From NCBI GenBank assembly GCA_012838445.1, contig DUPF01000280.1:1-52172 (forward strand): 52,172 nt of DNA. The letters run 5' to 3'. Source of the stretch: Intrasporangiaceae bacterium. GTDB taxonomy: Bacteria > Actinomycetota > Actinomycetes > Actinomycetales > Dermatophilaceae. The position numbers and the translations under genes were made by a program. Below the pieces are notes generated by a model. The model ran no database searches, had not been told where the DNA came from, and saw only the letters and a program-made list of their open reading frames with translations. Below, piece after piece: positions 7,761 to 19,290 of the stretch; the first letter of the stretch is position 1; each line of letters opens with the position of its first letter.

Positions 7761-9488
7761 GTGAACAACGAGACCCCCACCCCCGAGGCTGGTCAGCCTG
7801 CTGCCGACCGGTCGGAGGACACCACCCACCCCGACACTGCGGCCGTGAGCCCGCCCGAGCAGAGTGAACCGGAGCAGGCCGCGCCGGAGCAGACCGCGCC
7901 CGAGGGCGAGGCAACGGGCGAGCAGGGCGAGCCGGAGGGCGAGGCAGCCCCGGAGGTGGCGTCCGACGCCGAGGCCGCCCCCGAGGTGGAGTCCGAGGCG
8001 CAGGCCGAGCCGGAGGCCGAGGCTGCAGAGCCGGAGGCTGCGGTTGCAGAGCCGGCCGCGGACGCTGTAGAGCCGGCTGCGGAGGCGGAGGTTGAGCCGG
8101 AGGTTGCCGAGCCGACACCGGAGCCGTCAACACCGACGCCGGCGCCCCCCAAGCCTGCCGCCCCGAGCCCGGCCGCGCTGGCGGCCCGGATCGCTGCCGC
8201 TCGCCCGACGATGCCGGCGGCGACACCCGACCCCTCCGAGTCGGCCCGGTTCGGGCGCGTCGGCGAGGACGGAACCGTCTATGTGGTGCGCGGTGAGCAG
8301 GAGCAGGCGGTCGGGTCCTATCCCGGTGCCAGTGCGGACGAGGCGCTGCAGTATTTCGCCCGCAAATACGACGAGTTGTTCGGGATGGCCGACCTGCTCG
8401 AACAGCGGCTGCACACCGCCAGTGAACTGACGGCCCGCGATGCCGCCGAGCAGTTGTCGCACCTGGCCGAGCAGATGACCGAGCCGGCCTTCGTCGGTGA
8501 CCTCGACGCGCTCCAGGCCAAACTCGACAGCATCGCGGCGGCTGTGGAGACCCGCCGTGAGGAGGAGACCGCGGCCCGGGCTGCGGCCAAGGCGGCCGCA
8601 TTGACCGAGCGGGAGGCGCTCGTCGCCCGTGCGGAGGCCATCGCTGCCCAGGATCCGCGACGCATCCAGTGGAAGCGCAGCGGCGAGGAACTGCGGTCGA
8701 TCTTCGAGGAGTGGAAGGCCCACCAGCGCAGTGGCGCCAAACTGGACAAGCCGGTGGAGGCCGAGCTGTGGACGCGCTTCAGCAGCGCCCGGACCGCCTT
8801 CGACAAGGCTCGCCGAGCCCATTTCGCCGAGTTGGAGACCACTCAGTCCGAGGCCAAGACGATCAAGGAGGGCCTGGTCCGGGAGGCCGAACTGCTCTCG
8901 ACGAGCAAGGACTGGGGTCCGACGGCTCGCGAGTTCAAGCGCCTCATGGACCGTTGGCGCGCCGCTGGTCGGGCCGGGCGTGCCGACGACGACAAGCTGT
9001 GGGAGCGGTTCAAGACCGCCCAGGACACCTTCTTCAACGCCAAGGACGAGGTCGCCGCTGCCGAGGACGAGGTCTTCCGGGGCAATCTGGCGGTCAAGGA
9101 GGAACTCCTCGTCGAGGCCAACGCCCTGTTGCCGATCTCGAACCTCGAGGACGCCAAGGCCGCATTGCGCTCGATCCAGGACCGGTGGGACAAAGCCGGC
9201 AAGGTCCCGCGCGCCGATCTGGAGCGCACCGAGAAGGCGCTGCGTCGCGTCGAGCAGGCGGTCCGGGAGGCCGACGAGAAGAAGTGGTCGTCCTCGAACC
9301 CCGAGGCGTTGGCCCGGGCGCAGAGCCTGGTCGACCAACTCGAGAAGGCGGTCGCCGGTCTCGAGCAGGACCTGGCGGCGGCCGAGGCCAAGGGCAACGA
9401 GAAGAAGGTCGCGGAGGCCCGCGCAGCACTGGAGGCCCGGCAGGGTTGGCTCGACCAGGCGCGTGCCGCCCTGACCGAGTTCAGCTGA
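7761..9488 (+). CDS. DUF349-repeat coiled-coil protein with acidic Pro/Ala/Glu N-terminal region
   Basis: The 575-residue product starts with about 150 residues of low-complexity Glu/Ala/Pro sequence, then a short conserved segment (RVGEDGTVYVVRGEQEQAVG). Three DUF349-type repeats follow, with the W-K-x-G...D..LW.RF..A...F pattern: around IQWKRSGEELRSIFEEWKA, KDWGPTAREFKRLMDRW and KAALRSIQDRWDKAGKV. A helical C-terminus ends it. DUF349 proteins are widespread and poorly characterised. GTG 7761 directly follows the cyclophilin stop, suggesting one transcript; the frame is open upstream into that gene, so the start was set by the gene boundary. It converges on rel across a palindrome-rich spacer. 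Confidence 0.85.
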   Translation: MNNETPTPEAGQPAADRSEDTTHPDTAAVSPPEQSEPEQAAPEQTAPEGEATGEQGEPEGEAAPEVASDAEAAPEVESEAQAEPEAEAAEPEAAVAEPAADAVEPAAEAEVEPEVAEPTPEPSTPTPAPPKPAAPSPAALAARIAAARPTMPAATPDPSESARFGRVGEDGTVYVVRGEQEQAVGSYPGASADEALQYFARKYDELFGMADLLEQRLHTASELTARDAAEQLSHLAEQMTEPAFVGDLDALQAKLDSIAAAVETRREEETAARAAAKAAALTEREALVARAEAIAAQDPRRIQWKRSGEELRSIFEEWKAHQRSGAKLDKPVEAELWTRFSSARTAFDKARRAHFAELETTQSEAKTIKEGLVREAELLSTSKDWGPTAREFKRLMDRWRAAGRAGRADDDKLWERFKTAQDTFFNAKDEVAAAEDEVFRGNLAVKEELLVEANALLPISNLEDAKAALRSIQDRWDKAGKVPRADLERTEKALRRVEQAVREADEKKWSSSNPEALARAQSLVDQLEKAVAGLEQDLAAAEAKGNEKKVAEARAALEARQGWLDQARAALTEFS

Positions 9489-9506
9489 CCGCCCCGCGCG
9501 TCAGCT

Positions 9507-9723
9507 ATCCCTGGCCCTGAGCACCACGGCCACAGGGATCGACACCGCGGGCTCAAGCGCACCTTCGCTATCCCCGCACCCCAGGGATCGACACCGCGCG
9601 CTCGAGTGCACCCTGGCGATCCCACCGCGACCACGGTGCCGCGACAGGGATCGCCACCGCGCGCTCGACCGCACGCAAGCCATCCCCCGCAACAACGCCC
9701 GCGCCCCGGGGATCGCCACCGCG
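9507..9723 (+). repeat. four palindromic repeat units between convergent DUF349 and rel genes
   Basis: The 15-mer GGGATCGMCACCGCG (M is A or C) occurs four times, at 9535-9549, 9584-9598, 9647-9661 and 9709-9723. Each copy is preceded by the inverse of its first bases, so each can fold. The arm pairs are 9507-9513 with 9533-9539, 9570-9574 with 9584-9588, 9616-9623 with 9647-9654 (eight perfect pairs) and 9682-9687 with 9708-9713. The units are spaced 49, 63 and 62 bp apart. There is no coding signal. The location at a convergent junction suggests a terminator cluster or a REP-like repeat. Confidence 0.8.
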
Positions 9724-9730
9724 TCCAGCC

Positions 9731-12112
<2,382 letters not shown>

Positions 12113-12135
12113 AGCGGAATGGTAGTTCAGGCCAC

Positions 12136-12693
12136 CTAGATCGTGTGCAACGCCCAGACTTCGCGGCCTCCGAGCGCGGTGCGACCACCGAGGAAGGTGA
12201 GTTCGAGGATGACGGCGATGTCGTGCACCTGGGCGCCACACCGCTCGACCAGTTCCGCGGCTGCGGCTGCCGTCCCACCGGTGGCCAGGACGTCGTCGAC
12301 GACGAGGACGCGGGATCCTTCCGCGAAGGCGTCCTGGTGGATCTCGACGGTCGCGGTCCCGTATTCGAGGACGTAGGAGACGCTGTGCGTGGCCCGCGGC
12401 AGTTTGCCGGCCTTGCGGATCAAGGTCAGTCCCACGCCGAGTTCATAGGCCAAGGCCGCCCCGAAGATGAAACCGCGGGACTCGATGCCGGCGACGGCGT
12501 CGACCTGCCCGCGATAGCGATCGGCCATGCCGGTGATGAGCGAGCGGAACGCCGGTCCGTCCTGCAGCAGAGGGGTGATGTCCTTGAACACCACCCCGGG
12601 TGCCGGGAAGTCCGGGACGTCGACGAGGTGATCGGCAACGATGGACCGTAGGTCCGGCGCGGAGTCAGTGCTCATCGGTTCAGCTCGGCTCAT
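12136..12693 (-). CDS. apt: adenine phosphoribosyltransferase
   Basis: Converts adenine and PRPP to AMP (purine salvage). The PRPP-binding motif [13 protein letters not shown] is intact. The N-terminal segment [19 protein letters not shown] and [19 protein letters not shown] are typical of Apt. ATG 12693 overlaps the secF stop (ATGA); a second ATG six codons in (12675, MSTDSAP) is also possible and would give 179 residues. The secF-apt-rel linkage is the usual actinobacterial arrangement. Confidence 0.94.
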   Translation of the reverse strand: MSRAEPMSTDSAPDLRSIVADHLVDVPDFPAPGVVFKDITPLLQDGPAFRSLITGMADRYRGQVDAVAGIESRGFIFGAALAYELGVGLTLIRKAGKLPRATHSVSYVLEYGTATVEIHQDAFAEGSRVLVVDDVLATGGTAAAAAELVERCGAQVHDIAVILELTFLGGRTALGGREVWALHTI

Positions 12694-13883
12694 CGGTTCC
12701 GCTTGGACTTGCTCTGCCGCTTGGGCTGGTTGCGGGGGCCGGTCTGGGCGTACTTGTGCACGGCCCGTCCGGTGATCGTCGCCGCTCCCTCCCGCGCCGT
12801 GCCGCCGGACTCTGCCGCCGCAAGGTCGTCAGCGGCCGCCGCGTCCACGTTGCTCACCTCAGCGCTCGCTCCGCCGGATGCTTCAGCGGCGGCGGCCTCC
12901 TTGGTGCGGGCGTTCTGGTAGCGCAGCGCCTTCTTGTCCAGCGCCTTGACGTCCTCGTCCTTGGACCGCAGCCACACCAGGAAGGGGGTGGCGATGATGA
13001 TCGAGGAGTATGCGCCGACCGCGATCCCGATGAACAGCGCCAGGGCGAGGTCGAGGAGGGTCCCCGGGCCGAGGAAGAGCAGACCCACGACGAGGAGTGC
13101 CCCGACCGGCAGCAGGGTTGTCACGGAGGTGTTGATCGAGCGGATCAACGTCTGGTTGACGGCGCGGTTGGCGGCCTGGGCGAAGGTGACCCGGCCGGTC
13201 TCGAAGGCAAGGTTGGTGTTCTCGCGGACCTTGTCGAAGACGACGACGTTGTCATAGAGCGAATAGCCGAGGATCGTCAGGAAGCCGATGACGGTCGCCG
13301 GCGAGACCTCGAATCCGCTCAGCGCGAAGATGCCGACGGTGATGAACACGTCATGGGCGAGGGCGACCAGGGCCGCCAGGGCCATCTTCCAGGTGCGGAA
13401 GTAGGCAGCCATGAGGATCGAGACGAGGACGACGAACCACGCCAACGCCTTGAGCGCGTTGCGGGAGACGCTGGCCCCCCACGACGGCCCGACGAACGAC
13501 GCGGAGACCGACTCCGGAGTGACCTCGAACTCGTCGGCCAGCGCGGAGCGCACCTGATTGCTCTGGGTGTCGGTGAGCCGCTCGGTCTGCACCCGGATCG
13601 TGCCGGTGCCCAATCTGGTGACGTTGACCGCTTGACCGGGCACCACGGTGCGGGTGGCGTCGCGGGCCCGGCCCTCGAAACCGTCGCTCTGGGCCGCGGT
13701 GACGCGGAACTCCGATCCGCCACGGAACTGCATGTCGAGATTGAGTCCCCGCACGAAGAAGCCGATGCCTGCGAGCAGGAGCAGGACGACGGTGATGATG
13801 AGGAATCGTTGGCTGTGCTCGACGAAGCGGATCGTCCGCTTGCCGGTGTAGAGGTCGTTGCCGAAGTCCGAGAGCCGGCTCAT
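12690..13883 (-). CDS. secF: protein translocase subunit SecF
   Basis: SecF pairs with SecD and uses the proton gradient to help complete secretion through SecYEG. The 397-residue product has an N-terminal helix (FLIITVVLLLLAGIGFFVRG), the characteristic QFRGGSEF, a periplasmic domain, and then five hydrophobic helices with the RND signatures GYSLYDNVVVFDKVRE and NRAVNQTLIRSINTS. The C-terminus is a long charged tail rich in Ala and Glu, ending in Lys/Arg. ATG 13883 overlaps the secD stop. Confidence 0.95.
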   Translation of the reverse strand: MSRLSDFGNDLYTGKRTIRFVEHSQRFLIITVVLLLLAGIGFFVRGLNLDMQFRGGSEFRVTAAQSDGFEGRARDATRTVVPGQAVNVTRLGTGTIRVQTERLTDTQSNQVRSALADEFEVTPESVSASFVGPSWGASVSRNALKALAWFVVLVSILMAAYFRTWKMALAALVALAHDVFITVGIFALSGFEVSPATVIGFLTILGYSLYDNVVVFDKVRENTNLAFETGRVTFAQAANRAVNQTLIRSINTSVTTLLPVGALLVVGLLFLGPGTLLDLALALFIGIAVGAYSSIIIATPFLVWLRSKDEDVKALDKKALRYQNARTKEAAAAEASGGASAEVSNVDAAAADDLAAAESGGTAREGAATITGRAVHKYAQTGPRNQPKRQSKSKRNR

Positions 13884-15673
13884 GCCTGCGCCCCCTCCGT
13901 GATCGGGCCGCGCACTCGGCCGCGGCCGGCGTATATGGGATTGCGGGCGCCGAGGAGTTCGGGGTTCAGGCCGGAGAGTTTGTGCCCCTGCCCGAAGAAC
14001 TCGCGCCTCGTCAGCCACTGCATCATCGGCTTGGTGAAGAAGAACACGATGATCAGGTCGATGATCGTTGTCAGACCCAGGGTGAAGGCGAAGCCTCGCA
14101 CGTTCGAACTGGCCAGTGTCCACAGCACCCCGGCGGCGAGCAGCGTTACGGCATCACCGGCCAGGATCGTGCGGGAGGCCCGCTCCCAGCCGGCGTCGAC
14201 GGCGCTGCGGATGGTCCGGCCGTCGCGGACCTCGTCGCGGACCCGTTCGAAGAAGACGATGAACGAGTCCGCCGTGATGCCGACCGCGACGATCAGACCG
14301 GTGACCCCGGCCATGTCGAGGCGATAGTTGTAGCGCCAGCCGAGCAGCGTCACGACGAGGTAGGTCAGAGCCCCGGCCAGGACGAGCGATCCGATCGTCA
14401 CGAAACCGAGCAGACGGTACTGGAAGAGGGAGTAGCCGAAGACGAGGATCATCCCGATCAGACCGGCGAGCAGACCCATCCGCAGTTGCTCGCCACCGAG
14501 CAGCGGGCTGACCTGGTCACGGGTCTCGAGGGCGAACGACATCGGCAGCGCACCGAACTTCAACTGCTGGGCGAGGGCGCGTGCTTCCTCGATCGTGAAG
14601 CCGCCGGTGATCGAGGCCCGGCCGTCGAGGATCGCGGACTGGAAGTAGGGGGCAACGATGACCTGCCGGTCCAGCACGGCAGCGAGTTGGTTGCGTGGTG
14701 TAGGCAGCTGCACCATCTGGGAACTGATCTGGCCGTATGCCTCGCGCGCATCCCCGGTCAATTCCAGGGCGATCTCGACCGTGCTCGAGGGCTGTCCCTG
14801 CGGCCCTGCCTGGTAGCCGGCAGAGGCGTCGGCGATGCCGCTGCCGTCGACGACGACCGGGCCGAGGATGTACTTCTCCCCGCCTCCGGCCCGGCAGGCG
14901 ACGACGGCGGCGGCCGGGTCCTGCTCGGCGGTGGCCTCGTCGTCCGTGGTGCAGTCGAGTGCCTCGAACTCGGCGTAGAGGGCGTCGGTGACCCAGGCCG
15001 GGTCGGTCGGGTCGGTCGGCGTGACCCCCGGGTCGGCAGACTCCTCACCTGCCGGCGACTCGGTGGCCTCGTCCGTGGACGCGTCGGTCGGTGCCTCGGT
15101 CGGGGTCGCATCCGCAGCGAACCCTTGCGGAATCAGGCCGCTGTTCGTCGTGGGCGAAGCCTCCGGAGTGGCCGGTGTCGTCGGCTCGACACTCTCGGTC
15201 GCATCGTCGGTCGGCTCCCCCGTCGGCTCGTCGGTGACATCGTCGGTGGGCGTCGGCAGCGGGGCGAGTCCTCCGGTGGGCATGACGACGAGCACCGGAC
15301 GGAACTGCAACTGGGAGGAGCGCCGGATGGCGTCCTCGACCTCTTGGGAGGGCACGCCCGGCATACTCACGACGATGTTGCGGCCACCCTGGGTGGTGAC
15401 CTCGGCCCCGGCGATGCCGCCGGCGTCCGCGCGCTGGTTGATGATGTCGCGGGCCTGGTCGAGTTGATCCTGGTTGATGTCCTGCTGCTGGCCGGTCAGG
15501 ACCGGCGTGAGCACCATCTGGGTGCCGCCCTCGAGGTCGAGTCCGAGCCGTGGGGTCAGGCGGGCATCGCCCCAGTGACTGCCGGCGAGGAGCACGACAA
15601 GGAGCACGACGAAGAAGGTCGCAAGACCGGCGAGGACCCGGCCGGGGCGGGCGTGGGGAGTCTGTGTGGACAT
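13880..15673 (-). CDS. secD: protein translocase subunit SecD
   Basis: The 597-residue product has an N-terminal membrane segment (VLAGLATFFVVLLVVLLAG), the signature RLGLDLEGGTQMVL, and a C-terminal six-helix RND-like half containing VTGLIVAVGITADSFIVFFE. Between about residues 130 and 215, inside the exported first domain, is a long low-complexity insert of Pro, Thr, Asp and Glu (for example TPTDDVTDEPTGEPTDDATE). Such inserts occur in other actinobacterial SecD proteins. The gene is 47 bp downstream of yajC and overlaps secF. Confidence 0.95.
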   Translation of the reverse strand: MSTQTPHARPGRVLAGLATFFVVLLVVLLAGSHWGDARLTPRLGLDLEGGTQMVLTPVLTGQQQDINQDQLDQARDIINQRADAGGIAGAEVTTQGGRNIVVSMPGVPSQEVEDAIRRSSQLQFRPVLVVMPTGGLAPLPTPTDDVTDEPTGEPTDDATESVEPTTPATPEASPTTNSGLIPQGFAADATPTEAPTDASTDEATESPAGEESADPGVTPTDPTDPAWVTDALYAEFEALDCTTDDEATAEQDPAAAVVACRAGGGEKYILGPVVVDGSGIADASAGYQAGPQGQPSSTVEIALELTGDAREAYGQISSQMVQLPTPRNQLAAVLDRQVIVAPYFQSAILDGRASITGGFTIEEARALAQQLKFGALPMSFALETRDQVSPLLGGEQLRMGLLAGLIGMILVFGYSLFQYRLLGFVTIGSLVLAGALTYLVVTLLGWRYNYRLDMAGVTGLIVAVGITADSFIVFFERVRDEVRDGRTIRSAVDAGWERASRTILAGDAVTLLAAGVLWTLASSNVRGFAFTLGLTTIIDLIIVFFFTKPMMQWLTRREFFGQGHKLSGLNPELLGARNPIYAGRGRVRGPITEGAQA

Positions 15674-15720
15674 GGGCTTCTTACTGGAGGAGGGGTGAGG
15701 TCACGAGTACGGGGGCTGCG

Positions 15721-15999
15721 CTATCCGGTCGCCGGTGCCTGACGCGTCCCGATGGCGCGTCGGTCGAAGCGCAGGATCACGTCCGGAGCGACCTCCAGAC
15801 GCACGATCGCGTCATCGAGACCGACGATGCGCCCGTAGAGACCGGCGGTGGTGATGACCTCGTCGCCGACCTGCACCGATGCCTGGAAGTCCTGCAGCGC
15901 CCGGGCCCGTCGCCGCTGGCTCAGCACGAGGACGACGAGGAGGAGCAGCGGCAGGAGCAGGATGAGGAAGGAGGCGGTGTTGTTGCCGGAGGAGGTCAT
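15721..15999 (-). CDS. yajC: preprotein translocase subunit YajC
   Basis: A 92-residue single-span protein that associates with SecDF. The hydrophobic helix is ASFLILLLPLLLLVVLVLSQ, followed by a basic stretch (RRRARALQDF) and the family motif VGDEVITTAGLYGRIVGLDD. I chose ATG 15999 (MTSSGNNTAS) because the family begins shortly before the helix; an in-frame ATG at 16038 would add 13 residues. It is the first gene of the yajC-secD-secF-apt-rel run. Confidence 0.93.
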   Translation of the reverse strand: MTSSGNNTASFLILLLPLLLLVVLVLSQRRRARALQDFQASVQVGDEVITTAGLYGRIVGLDDAIVRLEVAPDVILRFDRRAIGTRQAPATG

Positions 16000-16063
16000 C
16001 GGGGGTCTCTCTGGAGCCTGGAGAAGTGCATGGGCCAACGTTGGAGTCTAGGCCAAACTCCGG

Positions 16064-17245
16064 CTAGGAGCCGAGTCGACCCGAGGGCGAGTCCCAGGTG
16101 GGGTCGCCTTCTTCGTCGAACGGCAGTGGCTGCGGACTCGTTCCCGGGCCCTGCTGCCCGGCCGCGGCCAGCGGCGGCTCCATACCCAGATGGGTGAAGG
16201 CCAGCGCGGTGGCCACCCGGCCCCGGGGGGTGCGGGTGATGAAGCCTTCGCGGACGAGGAACGGCTCGGCGACCGTCTCGACAGTGTCGGTCTCCTCCCC
16301 CACGGCGATGGCCAGGGTGGACAGCCCGACCGGTCCGCCGCCGAATCGGGTGCACAGCGCGAGCAGCACCGCCCGGTCCAGCCGGTCCAGGCCGGCCTCG
16401 TCGACGTCGAACAGGGCCAGCGCTGCCCGCGCGGTCTCCCGGGTGACCCGCTCACCGGGCCGGCCGTGGACCTGGGCGAAGTCCCGCACCCGGCGCAGCA
16501 GCCGGTTCGCGATGCGTGGGGTGCCCCGGGAGCGGCGGGCGATCTCGGTGATCGCCGCGTCGTGGGCGCGCACCTCCAGCAGGCCCGCGGAGCGACGCAG
16601 GATCGTCGTCAGGTCAGCCACCTCGTAGTAGTCGAGGTGTCCGGTGAAGCCGAACCGGTCCCGCAGCGGCGCGGGCAGCAACCCGGCCCGGGTGGTGGCC
16701 CCGACCACCGTGAACGGCGGCAGCTCGAGCGGGATCGCGGTCGCTCCGGGACCCTTGCCGACGATGACGTCGACGCGGAAGTCCTCCATCGCCAGGTAGA
16801 GCATCTCCTCGGCGGCCCGGCTCATCCGGTGGATCTCGTCGAGGAAGAGCACCTCCCCCTCGTCGAGGGAGGACAGCACCGAGGCCAGATCCCCGGCGTG
16901 CTGGATCGCCGGACCGCTCGTGACCCGGATCGGGCGCTCCAACTCGGTCGCGACGATCATCGCCAGGGTGGTCTTGCCCAGTCCCGGCGGTCCGGACAGG
17001 AGCACGTGATCCGGTGCCGCGCCGCGCTGCTTGGCCGCGGCCAGGACCAGTCCCAACTGGTCCCGCACCCGAGGTTGCCCGGGGAAATCGGCCAACCGCT
17101 TCGGCCGCAGCGCCACCTCGACGATGCGCTCGTCGTCGCCGAGCGCTCCGCTCGTGGTCGGGTCGACGACCCGTGGGGTGGCGTCAATGCTCCCGTCCTC
17201 CTCCCGATCGGAATTCTCGCGGATATCGCTGCTGAATCCGGTCAT
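16064..17245 (-). CDS. ruvB: Holliday junction branch migration ATPase RuvB
   Basis: RuvB is the hexameric motor that drives branch migration with RuvA. Walker A GPPGLGKT is at residues 85-92, Walker B is LFLDEIHRM, and sensor 1 lies in [11 protein letters not shown]. The C-terminal winged helix contains [13 protein letters not shown]. The family-typical GQPRVRDQL is at the N-terminus. At 393 residues it is longer than E. coli RuvB because of a 40-residue acidic N-terminal extension and a Pro/Gly-rich tail. Its start overlaps the ruvA stop, so ruvC, ruvA and ruvB form one unit under the LexA-type box upstream of ruvC. Confidence 0.96.
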   Translation of the reverse strand: MTGFSSDIRENSDREEDGSIDATPRVVDPTTSGALGDDERIVEVALRPKRLADFPGQPRVRDQLGLVLAAAKQRGAAPDHVLLSGPPGLGKTTLAMIVATELERPIRVTSGPAIQHAGDLASVLSSLDEGEVLFLDEIHRMSRAAEEMLYLAMEDFRVDVIVGKGPGATAIPLELPPFTVVGATTRAGLLPAPLRDRFGFTGHLDYYEVADLTTILRRSAGLLEVRAHDAAITEIARRSRGTPRIANRLLRRVRDFAQVHGRPGERVTRETARAALALFDVDEAGLDRLDRAVLLALCTRFGGGPVGLSTLAIAVGEETDTVETVAEPFLVREGFITRTPRGRVATALAFTHLGMEPPLAAAGQQGPGTSPQPLPFDEEGDPTWDSPSGRLGS

Positions 17246-17844
17246 GACCGCAACCCTCGCAACGCCAGGCGCAACAGGGTGGAGATGTCCCGCTCATCGG
17301 GGTGGGCGGCGGCGACTGCCGTGACGGCGTCACCGGCCTGTCGGGCGGAGTAGCCGAGTCCGGTCAGCGCCTCGCTCACCTGGTCCTGCCAGCCCGCACC
17401 GCCCCCGCTGACGGGGGCACTGGCCGCACCCGCAGCACCGGCAGCCGGAGCGACCTTGTCACGCAACTCCAGGACGAGCCGCTCAGCGGACTTGGCCCCG
17501 ATCCCCGGCACCCGGGTCAACGCCTTGGTGTCCCCCGACGACAGCGCGATCCGCAGATCGTCCGGGCCCATCACCGAGAGCATCGCCAACGCGATCCGCG
17601 GACCCACCCCGGAGACGCTCTGCAGGGTCTCGAACATCTCCTTCTCGTCGCGGGTGGCGAAGCCGTAGAGCGTCAGGGCGTCCTCACGCACCACGAGCGA
17701 GGTCGCCAACTGGGTCTGCCCGCCGGTGCGGCAGGCGCCCGCGGTCGCCGGAGTGGTGTGGACGAGCAGGCCGACGCCACCGACCTCGACCACGACCCGG
17801 TCCAGGCCGACGTGCTCGACGACACCGGCGAGGGAGGCAATCAT
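17242..17844 (-). CDS. ruvA: Holliday junction branch migration protein RuvA
   Basis: RuvA binds the junction as a tetramer and loads RuvB. The 200-residue product has an N-terminal OB-fold beginning [20 protein letters not shown], two helix-hairpin-helix motifs ([13 protein letters not shown] and [16 protein letters not shown]) and a C-terminal UBA-like domain ([19 protein letters not shown]) that contacts RuvB. It overlaps ruvC at one end and ruvB at the other. Confidence 0.96.
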   Translation of the reverse strand: MIASLAGVVEHVGLDRVVVEVGGVGLLVHTTPATAGACRTGGQTQLATSLVVREDALTLYGFATRDEKEMFETLQSVSGVGPRIALAMLSVMGPDDLRIALSSGDTKALTRVPGIGAKSAERLVLELRDKVAPAAGAAGAASAPVSGGGAGWQDQVSEALTGLGYSARQAGDAVTAVAAAHPDERDISTLLRLALRGLRS

Positions 17845-18371
17845 CGCTGGGCCGCCAATCGTCGACCCGTCTGCTCAGCCAGGCCCTGCAGCCGGTCCGC
17901 TGCCGCGCCCCGCCACGCGTGGCATACCGCCAGGGCGAGCGCGTCGGCCGCATCCGCCGGTCGGGGCGGGTCGTCCAGGCCGAGGATCCGCTGCACCATC
18001 GCGCCGACCTGCGCCTTGCCCGCCCGGCCGGACCCGGTGACCGCGGCCTTGACCTCGGTCGGGGTGTGGAACCCGATCGGCAGTCCGGCCTTGGTCGCGA
18101 CGAGGATCGCGATCGCGCTGGCGTGGGCGGTCGTCATCACGGAGGCGACGTTGACGTCGGCGAAGACCCGCTCGATCGCCACCCGTTCGGGCCGGAACCG
18201 CTCGATCCAGTGCTCGAGCTGGGACTCCAGATAGACGAGCCGCTCCCCCGGCTCGGCATCACTCGGGGTGCGGATCACGCCGAGGGCGACCATGCCCGCC
18301 CGCCCGGGTCGGCCGTCGACGACACCCAGACCACACCTGGTCAGGCCGGGATCGACTCCGAGCACCCGCAC
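17841..18371 (-). CDS. ruvC: crossover junction endodeoxyribonuclease RuvC
   Basis: RuvC cleaves Holliday junctions. The four acidic metal ligands of the family are visible in the 176 residues: Asp7 (GVDPG), Glu67 (AIERVF), Asp140 and Asp143 ([16 protein letters not shown]). GTG 18371 is used. It is the first gene of ruvCAB and has its own regulatory region, separated by 100 bp from yebC, with a LexA-type box about 22-37 bases before the start codon. Confidence 0.95.
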   Translation of the reverse strand: MRVLGVDPGLTRCGLGVVDGRPGRAGMVALGVIRTPSDAEPGERLVYLESQLEHWIERFRPERVAIERVFADVNVASVMTTAHASAIAILVATKAGLPIGFHTPTEVKAAVTGSGRAGKAQVGAMVQRILGLDDPPRPADAADALALAVCHAWRGAAADRLQGLAEQTGRRLAAQR

Positions 18372-18392
18372 CGTGCGCCACCATCCTCATGC

Positions 18393-18408
18393 TAGAACAC
18401 CTGTTCGG
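18393..18408 (-). promoter_or_regulatory. LexA-type SOS box upstream of ruvCAB
   Basis: The core GAAC-N4-GTTC is perfect (18395-18406), and the 16-mer reads CCGAACAGGTGTTCTA on the gene strand. This matches the actinobacterial SOS box pattern (GAAC, four bases, GTTC). TAGCAT, a plausible -10 hexamer, overlaps its downstream edge (18389-18394). LexA binding there would block ruvC transcription, consistent with known SOS control of recombination genes. Binding itself is inferred. Confidence 0.8.
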
Positions 18409-18471
18409 ACGACACGCTAGCCGTCGCGGCCGACATCGGCGGTGACCAACACGCCGGAAGGGCCGCCCGAC

Positions 18472-19230
18472 TCACTCCTCGTCGTCGAGCTGGGCGATGA
18501 CGTCGTCGGGGATGTCGCCGTTGGCGAAGACGTTCTGGACGTCGTCGGAGTCCTCGAGTGCCTCGATGACACGGATCATCTTGCGCGCCCCGTCCAGGTC
18601 GAGCGGCACCTCCATTGACGGCACCCAGGAGGCCTCCGCGGAGTCGTAGTCGACACCGGCGTCCTGCAGCGCGGTCCGCACGGCGACGACGTCACCGGCC
18701 TCGGAGACGATCTCCCACACCTCGCCGTTGTCGTTGACCTCCTCGGCACCGGCCTCGAGGACGATGTCGAGGAGCCGGTCCTCGTCGGCGGCCTCCTTGG
18801 GGACGATGACGATCCCCTTGCGGTTGAACAGGTATGCGACGGAGCCCGGGTCGGCCAGGGTGCCGCCGTTGCGGGTCAGGGCGGTGCGGACCTCTGCGGC
18901 GGCCCGGTTGCGGTTGTCGGTGAGGCATTCGATGAGGACGGCCACGCCACCGGGGGCGTAGCCCTCATACATGATCGTCTCCCAGTCCGCTCCCCCGCCC
19001 TCGGCGCCGGAACCGCGTTTGACGGCGCGGTCGATGTTGTCGTTCGGGACCGAGGACTTCTTCGCCTTCTGGATGGCGTCGTACAGGGTCGGGTTGCCGG
19101 CCGGGTCGCCGCCACCGAGGCGCGCGGCGACCTCGACGTTCTTGATCAGTTTGGCGAACAGCTTGCCGCGCTTGGCGTCAAGGGCTGCCTTCTTGTGCTT
19201 CGTCGTCGCCCACTTGGAGTGGCCGGCCAT
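18472..19230 (-). CDS. yebC: YebC/PmpR family regulatory protein
   Basis: The 252-residue product opens with the family signature [20 protein letters not shown] and continues with [20 protein letters not shown] and [13 protein letters not shown]. Members act as transcription regulators or, by more recent work on the family, help ribosomes through proline-rich stretches. AAGGTAG is a reasonable ribosome site upstream of ATG 19230. The yebC-ruvC linkage is conserved; 60 bp separate it from pdxS upstream. Confidence 0.93.
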   Translation of the reverse strand: MAGHSKWATTKHKKAALDAKRGKLFAKLIKNVEVAARLGGGDPAGNPTLYDAIQKAKKSSVPNDNIDRAVKRGSGAEGGGADWETIMYEGYAPGGVAVLIECLTDNRNRAAAEVRTALTRNGGTLADPGSVAYLFNRKGIVIVPKEAADEDRLLDIVLEAGAEEVNDNGEVWEIVSEAGDVVAVRTALQDAGVDYDSAEASWVPSMEVPLDLDGARKMIRVIEALEDSDDVQNVFANGDIPDDVIAQLDDEE

Positions 19231-19290
19231 CAGCTACCTACCTTCATGCATGCGTCCAGGACCAACGATCGATCCTACCTGGGCGCCTGG

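Noticed and set aside
7785-8230. Possible tandem DNA repeat in the DUF349 gene
   Set aside because: It is compositional (Glu/Ala/Pro codons) without a fixed repeat unit.
9507-9723. CRISPR-like array
   Set aside because: Repeats are 15 bp, palindromic and unevenly spaced, with no cas genes nearby.
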